Below, piece by piece: positions 11,634 to 22,200 of a stretch of 64,000 nucleotides of DNA; the first letter of the stretch is position 1; each line of letters starts with the position of its first letter. The translations under genes were made by a program, and so were the position numbers. Origin of the DNA: Lepidodermella squamata (Eukaryota > Gastrotricha). The DNA is taken from positions 4,216,001-4,280,000 of the forward strand of contig JBLDXI010000001.1 in NCBI GenBank assembly GCA_047495785.1, read 5' to 3'. A model generated the notes under the pieces. The model saw only the letters and a program-made list of their open reading frames with translations, did no database searches and had not been told where the DNA came from.

Positions 11634-12756
11634 GATGTAAAAGATCTAGAATGTTACACACGAGAAATGATAAAATCTCAACAGCAACGTTAGTACAAAA
11701 GCCTTTAACAAAGTCGCACCTTTTTTAATGAGAAGAGCTCGCGTATTGTTTGACGAGATTATCTTTGTAACGTTTCGTTGCCGCGTCTACACAGTTGGCT
11801 ATTCGGCCATTTTTCCTATGCTTTTTCGCCAGCAGGCATGCGTATGAGCGGCGCAGGCGCACAAACAGCCTACTGGCGGCTATTTGACAAGCCTGAGCAG
11901 GCTATTAAAGTTATCAGCAATTATATTCTCGCTCGTAGGTAAATTGTTTTTGTACGAGAGCGCAAACACGCGTTGAGGATTCATTACCAGAAAAAAATCG
12001 CAACGTGCTACACGTGGCGTGTGGATGGCACCAGTTCAAGCTGTACATGTAATTAATTGATGTGTTGGATTAACAAATAAGCCCTGTTGCCGATGCTTAT
12101 CACAACTCGGTGAGCCGAGTGTTATGCTAGCAGATCATTGCTATAGAATCGTTTCCCTTCGTGGGAGGCTGAGCTTGAGATTTGCCCGAAATTACAAAGC
12201 CCAAAACCATAAAACACGATATCACTTCTTATGAGCTAAACAGCTAAACACATTTGTAAGATTTTTTGCTTAAAAAACCAGGTTGCGAGTAAGATGAAAA
12301 CTCAACACGGTTGGACAATGTTTGGGTTTATGTACTGATTTAAAAAGAAACCTGACAAAGGATTTCGTAGCAACAAGACTGGGAATTTAATTCCGAAGAA
12401 TTCAGATTATAAATCCGGTACAACGATAGGGGCAATTATTTGGTCGTAAAACCAATTCTGATGTGGAGTCGGACTTATGGGCTCTCGTCCAAGAATTTTT
12501 CCAGATAACTCTCAAAATTATGTTATTGTTCCGTTTGTTTATTTCTTTAATTCTAAGAAAAAAAATGGCAGCTCACAGTCGCAGACTTGAAGGTGATCAC
12601 ACGGATACTCTGTACATTTTATAAATCAGAAAAATTTCAAAAAGTTTATGGGTTATAATGAACTTAATATTTGTTATTATACTACTGTTGGCATGGCTAT
12701 CAGAAAAATTATGTCGATTTTAGTTTTTTTTTTTACAGCACTCGGCTATTAGGTTC
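11634..12756. other. Intergenic, nothing recognised
   Basis: About 1.1 kb between two CCG-module genes. No open frame with a domain, no inverted repeat and no RNA gene was noticed. Confidence 0.4.
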
Positions 12757-14038
12757 TCATTGAGCCAAGACGCAAGTGTTCTCAGCCGGGTTGAATGCAC
12801 CAACACCAGGGCAGCATCGTAGGACTCGCTGAGGATCATAGGCCGGTATACCAGTATCGCAGCAAGTGTAACCCGGACGGCACTGCTGAACAGGTTGGAC
12901 ATTCGATATTTGGCGCAAAGTTGAAACCGGAACGTTCTGAATGGGAACATTCTGCACTGGAACATTCTGTATCGGGACATTTTGGACCGGAACATTCTGG
13001 ATGGGGATATTCTGCACTGGGACATTCTGGACCGGAACGTTAACTGCTAGATTCGGGTTTTGAGCAGGTTGTTGCATCGTCAATGGGACAACGGCTCCGT
13101 TGTAGCACTGGGCCTTGGTGCGATCGAAAAGGGAAGTTCCGCAGCAGGCTAAAAAGTTGATATCTCCAGATGAGAAGATGTATTTGTAACCCTTGCAATC
13201 CAGAACAACACTTTCCCCAGCTTGGCGTTGAGCTGCAGAGGTTGGATTGTTAGCTACGTTGTTTCCTTGGAAGCAATTCATCGTCGGAGCGTAGTAAACC
13301 TATAAGACTCCAAAATCTGATTGGTTGGTGTGTTATTGCTATTCAGACTTACATTACTGCCACAGCAAGCGTAAGAACGAATTTGGTCAGCTGCAATGTA
13401 GTATTTTACAGAGTTCCCGCATATGAGGAAAGGGGAGTTCGCCGCTGCGGATGCCCCGGGAAGTTCGACGATTTGAAGTGGAGGGATTTGCTGAGGCTGT
13501 TGGACCTGAAGCTGAGGCTGGGGTTGCTGGACTTGAATTTGAGGTTGCTGAACCTGTAATTGAGGCTGCTGGACCACGAATTGTGGTTGAGACTGAGGGA
13601 GGACAACTGGTTGATTTTGCTGCTGAGGAAACGCCTGTGACAATGAAATGGGCTGCTGTTGTTGCTGTGGCTGAGGTTGGATGACTTGTCTTATCGGGAT
13701 CAGAATCGGAGGGTTCTGAATCGCGATTGGAGCTGGAGCTGGGGCTGGAGCAGGAGCGACTTGTTGAACTTGATTAGGGACCAACATTAGCCCTGATTGC
13801 TGCTGCTGCTGTTGTTGTTGAATTGTGCCAAGTCCGAACTGTTGAAACCACGGCTGAACCCATGTGAGCCCATTTCCAGAGGTTGCGCTAGGATCAGGTA
13901 GGACTACTCTTAAAAGCCTAGCCGGGTCTTGGCCTAGTTGAATTAGTTGAAATTATAATAGGTCAATGTTTCCTGGTAACACCTAGTACCTGTTACTATT
14001 GTTGTTAATAGGCTGGCGAGGAAGAGATGTGTAAACAT
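12757..14038 (-). CDS. Secreted Gln/Pro-rich CCG-module protein B
   Basis: Exons 14038-13990 (49 bases, signal peptide MFTHLFLASLLTTIVTG), 13933-13353 and 13299-12757 join in phases 1 and 0 to give about 390 residues. After the signal peptide come a Gln-rich segment, an Ala-Pro repeat (APAPAPAPAPIAI), more poly-Gln/Pro, and a cysteine module ending YACCGSN. A second module (NFLACCGTSLFDRTKAQC) is followed by about eight copies of an NVPVQ/NVPIQ pentapeptide. The C-terminal module is CRPGYTCC, then YDPQRVLRCCPGVGAFNP and a final cysteine. It is paralogous to protein A by exon layout, module order and C-terminal motif. The function is unknown; a secreted structural role is inferred from composition. 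Confidence 0.8.
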
Positions 14039-14440
14039 TTTTTGTCGTCGAAACTCTCGAAAGAGCGATGTTGGCAGAAAAATTACGGTGGACGCTAATA
14101 AACGACCGAGGCTTCTTTTACCATAACGGCGGCAGCAACGAACGAGTCGACGCCGTAAAAATCACCTACGCGTGGTCACTGCATGGCAGCAACTTGCCAG
14201 CAGTAAAAAAACTTCGGTCGAGAAACGTTCACGGGAGAGGAAAAAATAAGAAGATTAAACAGCTAAACATGTGACTTAAAGCATGTCGTGCGATGGATGA
14301 CACATGCGCGCTATCTCTCTTGTAGATAGTTAGATCATACAACCATGTTTCTGTATGTTGTAGTGTACTTTTGACCGCAATACAGAATTACAGGCATTGT
14401 TCAGCAAAAGTTGCCTCAAAACGTGTATAAGAGTGGAAAT
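14039..14440. other. Short intergenic spacer
   Basis: The 5' flank of protein B and 3' flank of protein C. No gene recognised; short frames here are domain-free. Confidence 0.4.
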
Positions 14441-15679
14441 TTATTCATTTGTAGTAGGGCACACAGCTACATTAGGATCATAAGGCCCTACTCCAGGGCA
14501 GCAAATTAAGTTTCCATCTGGATTATCAACAGCTGGGTAACTTTCGCAACAAATGTTCCTACTAGGACAGTTTCCATTTTCATTTCTTGGAGGACTGGGC
14601 TTCGGTTTACTTCGACAAATATCCATTCTTATGTCGTAAATCTCGCCGTTGCAACAAGCGTAGTACTTCCGTTCATCTGATGGCACCCAATGCTTGTAAG
14701 CATCACATACCATAAGAAATGGAACTGGGATCGGGGTTCCATTGGTTGTTGTAGTTCTCGGCCGTTCCGGGGCGATATTCCCATCAATGCACTTTTCTGT
14801 GGGCCAAAAATAAGCTTCTGTTCTACAGCATGCGTAAAATTGGAAGTCAACCGCTGACATCGAGTAACTTTTTCCGTTACAAAACAAAAATCGAATATTC
14901 GGATTATGAGTAGTCGAAGTTGTTGTTGTTGTAGATCTGGTCGTTCGGCGGATTACCGAATTAATTGAGCCCGACAGAGGCATAACTTTTGGCTGGTCAG
15001 AATTGAATGAAACACATCGATCGTTGACAATGTGATAGACTGAAGAGCCACAGCAGCGATAGTTTGGGTAAGGAACTCGCCATGCGACGCCATCACAAAC
15101 GATCTCAACTCGTTCGCTATGTAAGGAATTATTATAACGGAAAAGCAAGGTAAAAAAAGCAACTAACAGATAGACTGGACGGTGAGATGACTGCTCCATA
15201 GGTAGCACCCTTACCCCATTGAAAATATTGCCATTTGCACAATATTGGAGATCGGGAAAATATGACCGCTCCCCACAGCACATTTTTCTGACAAAAAATG
15301 AGAAAATTACAGGAACACGTGACATCGCGGGTGGGCGACCGGACACCTGCCTAAAATAGAAACAAATGGCGTATGATTTCGTAAGAGTTTGATGGAGCTC
15401 AGTTTTTCCGGTGGAGATGCAAAAAATGGTTACACGCCATTTGTTTCTTCTTTGGGCAGAACATCGCGACAAGATAATTCAGTCTTACGTTCCAGCTGGG
15501 TCGTAATGTTTAGCTGAGCCGCAACATAGAAAATTCGCCGGGCATGGAATTCTTCGGCCTAAGGAAGGATTTCTTCCATTTGAATTACCTGAATAAGGTC
15601 CGAACACGACTGTCCTTTGAGAGTCAGAAGTACTCAAGAGTGAGAACAGCGTCAAAATGAGGAACATAGTCGCATTCAT
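14441..15679 (-). CDS. Secreted CCG-module protein C
   Basis: Exon 1 (15679-15489) encodes a signal peptide (MNATMFLILTLFSLLSTSDS) and a first CPANFLCCGSAKHYDP module. It joins in phase 2 to an exon starting at 15287 (TKMCCGERSYFPDLQYC) and reading to a stop at 14441, giving up to 345 residues. At least four further modules follow (YRCCGSSVYHIVNDRC, YACCRTEAYFWPTEKC, YACCNGEIYDIRMDIC). The C-terminal module is CPSRNICC, then CCPGVGPYDP and a last cysteine. It lacks poly-Gln. The stretch at about 15212-15117 begins gtaagg, is hydrophobic and breaks the module spacing, so it may be an unrecognised intron even though the frame stays open; the phase does not settle this. Confidence 0.7.
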
Positions 15680-16208
15680 CTATGAAATTGAAGAATCAAA
15701 AATGCAGCTGTTGGAAGTGACTAGGAAGTTTTGACGTTCTTTTCCGCAACTTCCAAAAAAATTAGCAAGGATGGCAAGGAATCTCTACTCTCTATTGTTT
15801 CGATGCATCTCTTCACTAAAAAATGTTTCCCATACGTGCAATATACCATGACCACCAGTAGGAAAAAGGTGACACGTGCGAGGCTTGACACCAAAATGCA
15901 CTTGTTTCGGTTCCGGTAAATAAGGGTTCAAAATTCCATCATTAAACACATCGCTTTTATTAAATCGATGAAACATCAAGCTATAGTTTCGCATCACCCA
16001 TGACGCTCTAGGATCACTTTTCTGTCACATCATCATGGCAAAGCTTATGAAGAAGCGAAATAAAAGCTACAACAAGCTGATTTTACACACAAAGGAAGGG
16101 TGCGCGGCAATGATATCACTCGAAGCTCTCAGTGCTTATACATACACGTAAAATATCGACAAGGACAGCGTTATTTAGATTATTGAGACGTATGTAATCA
16201 CTGGTCTT
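15680..16208. other. Intergenic, nothing recognised
   Basis: Spacer between CCG-module protein C and annexin 3. No gene or repeat recognised. Confidence 0.4.
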
Positions 16209-18574
16209 TCAGTTGCCGATCAAAGCGAGCAGGGACTTCTTGTAATCGCCCGAGGTTTCGTTCTCAACGGCTTTGTACAGAGACTTCCCATACAGGCGTT
16301 GGTATTCGCCCTTAATAGCTCCAAGGTCGAAATCAGCTCGCGAAACGATAATGCGCAAAAGTTGATCGTCATGGGTGCCGGCACCAGCCATAGCGTCCTG
16401 CAAACGAGTTGCAAAGTACAGGGGACGGTTGCGAATGGCCAAGACTAAGGTGAAAAAGAAATAAATGGAAATTACAAATAAGTTCAAATAAAGACTTACT
16501 GACAGCGACCAAAGCGTGGGAAATGTCTCCACTGAACTCGGACTTGACGACATCGACGAGGTCCTTTTTATATTCGCGAGCGTAGACATCGAAGATGACT
16601 CGCAATTGGCTGTAGCTACGGCCAGCAAGGATGGCATTGAAGCGAACTTCATCAGTTCCAGTAATCTTCTGACCAGCGTCGTACAGGGCCTTCGCATCCG
16701 CAGCAGCTGCGGCCATGTCAGGGTGCGAATCGGCCGGGCGATTGCAGGTCAGCAGCGACACAAGGAGTCGGCGGAAATATCCACTCGTATCGCTTGACAC
16801 GTCCTTCTCCAAGGCCTTTCCATACACTAAAGGCACAGGAATTGATAGAAATTTCATAGTTTGAGTAAAAACCTACTTGTCTTGTAGGCAGCTTCAATCG
16901 CTCGGAGCTCTTCGTTAGATTTCGTGCAGATAACCTCAACCAGGCAGTCTTCATCAGTCCCAGCGCCTGAGATAGCCTTATGCAGTTCGTAGGCCGCCAG
17001 TTCGGTCGGGGTCTTGAGAAGACGGGCGAGGACCTTGTGGAAATGCCCGCTGGTCTCGCTCTCAACTTCCTTCTCCAAATCTTTGCCGAATAGTTGCTTG
17101 TAGGTGCGTTCGATTTCATTACGCTGCTGCCACGAGCGTTTGCATAAAACAGCGATTAAGGCACCTTCGTCGGTACCGACTCCTTTCATAGCCTTCCGCA
17201 GGACCTCGCAATCCTTCTGGGCATTGAAGTTGGGATCAGGCAGGACGGTCGGAGCGTAGATTTCAGTGCTCATGTTTTGTGGAACTGGAGGTTGGTAGTA
17301 TAAATGAGATTGAGGATTGCCTATGAAATGAACAGATTTAATAGTGGAACAAAGTAAATCGGGCCTGGGGCAAACAAAGCAATTCTAGCGGGTCACATTC
17401 TGTTTACTGAGCCTAAGAACTGTTTTTTTCTCTAGGATCCGCAATACATTTTAATCTAATATGAGCACTGTGAGATGAAAAATATGGAATAATTTTACGA
17501 CTGACTCAAGAGCGCTCTTCGACCAATAGAAAGATTTTTTAAGAGCGAAAAACCCATCACTGCAAGCTGAGAGAATTATAGATTTTCCCAAGACATAAGG
17601 AATGCTTCAATCCCTAGAGGCTGAGAATAAAGAATGTCTATCAATTTATGTCACCCACTGAACGGTCCGTGGACTGATTTCAGTAGAAAACTCAGAAGTC
17701 TAGCATCTTTGATCAATAAAAGTATAAGGTAATGTTGATCATATGTCAGCGAATTTGACAAATTTTATGTCTACATACATGTGTATAAATGGCTGATAAC
17801 GCAATTTGAGCTAATGATAAATATAATGCTGAAAATAGAGTCAAACGCGCTGAAAGATCTTAGGGAAATTGGAGAAGACAGGCTTATCTATCGCGTTGAC
17901 GTCTTAAAAAGGCCGTGCTCACTCATCGTCTCAGTCTGCTGAGTCACGCTGCCTTCGTGTTATGAAATAGCACCTGTTCGCCCCTCATCTTGCAGTAAAA
18001 TGATCATTATATTATGATGAGGAGACGCAAAACACTGCTGCATGAATAATTAAGTAAAATAAAATCAATGAAGCTACGGCGGGCTTAGTCATTGAATTCC
18101 GGCTTTAGCAAAAAGTAGGTAGAGTAAATAGGCTGAAAAAAGCTTACCGTATGGCTGTTGAGGCGGGTAGCCAGCAGCAGCTGGCGGATATCCGGCTGGC
18201 TGTGGAGGATATCCGGCTGGTTGAGGCGGGTAACCAGCTGGTGGATAGCCGAGTTGTTGCGGCGGATAACCTGGTTGTTGAGGTGGATAACCAGGCTGTT
18301 GAGGTGGGTAACCAGGCTGTTGGGGTGGGTAGCCGGGTTGCTGAGGTGGATAGCCAGGATAACCCGGTTGAGCGGGAGGATAACCCGGGGCCTGCGGATA
18401 ACCAGGTGCAGCAGGTGGATAGCCGGGAGCTCCAGGGGCCGGTGGGTATCCTGGATAACCACCCTGAGGAGGAGGATAGCCCGGGGCTGCCGGGTAACCA
18501 GGTTGGCCAGGTGGAGGATAACCAGGCTGACCAGTTGGCGGATATGGTGGGTAACCTCCAGGAGGATACGACAT
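16209..18574 (-). CDS. Annexin 3, with PGYPP-rich N-terminal domain
   Basis: A first exon (18574-18148) encodes about 142 residues of PGYPPQQ-type repeats ([19 protein letters not shown]). Its phase 1 donor joins in frame to an acceptor at 17284, giving [19 protein letters not shown] and then the core exons 17284-16877, 16826-16500 and 16444-16209. The total is about 465 residues. Long Gly/Pro/Tyr N-termini are known from annexins A7 and A11, where they drive self-association. Repeats 1-4 carry [29 protein letters not shown] and GAGTHDDQL loops. The last two coding exons of the other annexins are fused here (236 bases = 182 + 54), so one intron is lost. The internal ATG at 17273 could also serve as a start for a short form. 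Confidence 0.88.
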
Positions 18575-19231
18575 CGCAATTGTTGTAGTAAAATAAACCT
18601 ATACAGAAGGTACAACGTTAACACACATTTTCCGCATTACTTGGGTATAGAGTGAGTAGAAAGATAAAAATCTGGATAAACACCGTATGAAGAAAAAATC
18701 GGCAGCTATGATTATGCATACTCTACCAGTAAAAGAGGGCATGTAAGTAGCGCTCATCATATTAGAAATCAGGCTCATAAACAATCCTAGTGTGTAAAAC
18801 TGAGCAATCGTAGTGACTACCAATGCTCAAGTATTAACTCTTGTATTATGAGCAGCTGTGAATCCAAGCGTAATATTGATGTTTACCCTGGCTAAAATTA
18901 TAATATGCGTAGTTAGCTATAGGCAAAAAACGCGTCTTCATGCTATAAAACTAGCCGGGTAGAATAATCCAAAGTGTAGCGAGGCCTCGTGAAACTGCAT
19001 TCTAATGGCTCGACCAGGTGAGGAAAAATTGGTTTACTGAATACTCTCTCTTAAAGCAGCAGAAAAATAGAGCACTGCAAAAACGGCGACGGTGGCACAG
19101 CCACATGTTTATTTTGAATAATAACGTAGCCATTCATAAGGCATGCATTGAATACACGCACGAACATCTGCATATACAATACACCTACGTCACACTTTGT
19201 GTGTAAAAAAACAGTTATTAATATTGATGAT
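18575..19231. other. Intergenic, nothing recognised
   Basis: Spacer between the annexin 3 start and the 3' end of the GluN2-like gene. Only short frames without domains. Confidence 0.4.
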
Positions 19232-22200
19232 TCATCGCAGGTCGTCATTCAGGCTATCATCGCATTGGCTAGGTTGATTTTCTTCAATTGGCTCTAATGA
19301 ACGCGGCATTTCAGCTGTTTCATTACTGCCCTGGTGAACAATCCCGTTTTGAGGCCGTTCCTCGAAAACGTCTTCAGTATTATAGCCGCGGAATGATTCA
19401 TCCTGTGAAGTCGCAGTTTCCTCCGTTGGTTGCCTCGAGATTGTTAGCCGCGAATTCGGGACATAAAGGTACTCGGATCCCGCGGTTTCTTCAGTAGGCT
19501 GACGGGATAAATTAAATCGATAGTCGGGTACGAGTAAATAATTGTCATATGCAGCTGTTTCCTCAGTTGGTTGGCGTGATAGCTTCCATCTCACAGCTTC
19601 CTCTCCCTCCATGCCTCCACTAACCACGGTTGGATCGATATAGGACCTCCCAGTGCTCTTCTTAACATTGCTTGGGCTTTTACCAACAGGGGACGAAGCT
19701 TTGCTGGCGAATTTCTTCTGCGCTAAACTCGTATGAGATCTCCTACCCGGGCTATTCACACCCTGCTTACACGTACTAATCAGGAGATGAGTATCGGGGT
19801 GACTAGTACACGTATTCGAAATGTGACCCCTGCCGCCGCAATTTGTGCATTTGATGGTGATGGCGCTAACGAAAAGACCTCCGATAATGCCCTCTGTGTG
19901 GCGTCGGGCGGGTTTAGCTTTGCCATCTTGTAGTTTCTTCGTTTCTTTTTTGGTGAAAAGAGCGCGGATGACGTCGGTTTCGTCCATTTTCTCATCTCCA
20001 TCCTTATTGCGTTTTTCGACGCTTTTTCGGATTACGTAACCAACGAGATATTTCGTGAGTAAGTACTCGACTAGGACAATCAGGAAGCATAGGACTAGAC
20101 CCATAAGAAGTAGGACGAAAGCAGACGTGAAATTGGGAATTCCGAGCTGAAAACTCTTGTTAGATTCGGCCTGTTTCCGGTACTTGCAAGCTCCTGATAG
20201 CCAATATTCCGACAGACGTTGTAGAAACCCTAAACCGATATCAAGTCAAAATAAAATCAGAGTTGAACTTCAGAAGCTTACCGTTATATTGGTACTCAAC
20301 GATGAATTTCTCGAAAACCGGTAGCCATGTTGAGCCTCGAGGAAACCCGATTCCATAACCGGTCATAGCGTACCATTTCCCGACAACGTTCAACTCGCAT
20401 TCATTGTCGTGACTGCTTTTGTACTCCAGCACAGTTGCGTCGTAAATAAACGCGTCTAATTGACCTGTTTTCAGGGCTTTGATGCCTTTTGACGCTGAGC
20501 TTTGGTTGAACTGCCGCATGTATTCGAAAGTATCTGGAAAATTGTTCTTAATAAAAGCTTCCGTAGCTCCAGATGAGACGGTTCCAAACTTGTAAGGAGG
20601 CTGTTTCGTATAAGGATTCTTCAACTGTAAAGATTGACATAAACTTTGAAATCATTCATATTTCTAGGAAGTTTGGTTTACTCTATAATCCTCTAATCCA
20701 TTAAAATCGTAGAAATCGTCTTTTGCAATCATGAATACGGCAAGATTGGCCATGTAAGAGGATGAAAAGATCACGCAAAACATGCCCCAGACTCCCATCA
20801 TTAACTTCGCTCCAAACGTAGTGGGCATATCTACTTTAACGGCTGCTTTGAAAAGCATAGCCCAAACAAGCCAAAGTGAAGCGAAGACCGAAAATCCACC
20901 TGCAGTTAACGGGTAGGTTGACAAGTTGGCCCACCAGTGAAGTTGAAACTTACCAGGATTGCTCTGAGTCTTCGCTGGAGCAAATAAGTCTGAGTGGTTT
21001 TTAGTTGAGATGCGTTCAAAGTAATACACAGATAGCACTACGGCAGTTACACATCCGGCCAAAATCGCGAACCAAGCAAGAGGGGAGAAAGGCTCTGAAA
21101 GTTACATTTCAAACCAAGAGCAAGATCAGAGAGCAAATCAAACCTAGCAAAGCCATTGGAGATATCGCACCGGGTCTAACTGCAACCATTATTGTGATGC
21201 CGGTTTCTGGAAATCAAAGTTGAGCTGAGAACAGAATATGGATTATCAATCAAACCAAGAAAAGGTAGAGTGAAATCAATGGCTTGACTTCTTTCCTTGT
21301 TAATCTTCAAAGATGTTAGAACTGTCAGAAAAAAGATAATGGGCTGCTCTTCTCAAAAAATGTTTGAAAGTTACCCAAGTCGGCCTCCTCGTCCAGCAGA
21401 GCTCTTACAAGACCGTTCCACTCCCCAGTTAACGGAGACCTTCCGCCCCATTTTCGATCTCGAACCTCAAAAATGTGATACTTGAACCCGATATCAATCG
21501 AGAGCCTCTGAAGCAGATCAATGCAGAGACCAGAGCAGCAAGCGTAATGCCCAACCAAAGTGCCGTTCACTTTTCGCTCAGCAACAGCTTCCTCCGCATT
21601 TTCATGCCCTTCTGACGTCATGTTGCCATGCATCTCAGCTTCTTCCTTCGACTCAACGATTGGCGCTAGTTCGCAGCGAACTCCGTTATTCGGACACTCG
21701 CCATTAGCATCTGGAGCTCCGTATATCACATACCTAAAAAATATAATAAGTATAAAAAGGTGCATTTAGACTTAGGAGTTCTAATCGAACTCACGGAGGC
21801 TCCTCAAGGGTGACAATATTCAAAAACACAGAGCGGTCTCCAGCGCGGGCTGTTCCTCGAATTAGAGACCATGCCTTGTAATTGGTCGCATTCTCCCGAA
21901 ACCCGTTATGCTCCGACCAGTTCCCCAGCCTTCGCCACCGTAAGCCAGTGTCCATATAGGACATGACTATAGACCGTCCAATTTGTGATATCGCCTGCTC
22001 ACGGACCGAATGATTAGCCGACGCTTCCTTCGCTTCGATCAAGTATTTGTAAAACAAATGGCGATACTGCCAAGTTTCAGGTTTGCCCTCTCCACATAGG
22101 CCAGATGGTGAGATATTTGTATGGTTATCGGCAAGCCCTGGCAATGAGGCAAGACGTCTAACAGCCCTAGTCCATAATTCAGTCGCGGCTTTGATGACCT

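Noticed and set aside
18089-18574. PGYPP frame as a stand-alone gene
   Set aside because: The frame ends just after a gtaagc donor that is in phase with the annexin 3 acceptor, so it is treated as an N-terminal exon.
18151-18655. Plus-strand open frames opposite the PGYPP exon
   Set aside because: The repeated CCNGGNTA-type sequence leaves several frames open on both strands; only the minus frame gives the annexin-type PGYPP repeat and splices to the annexin core.
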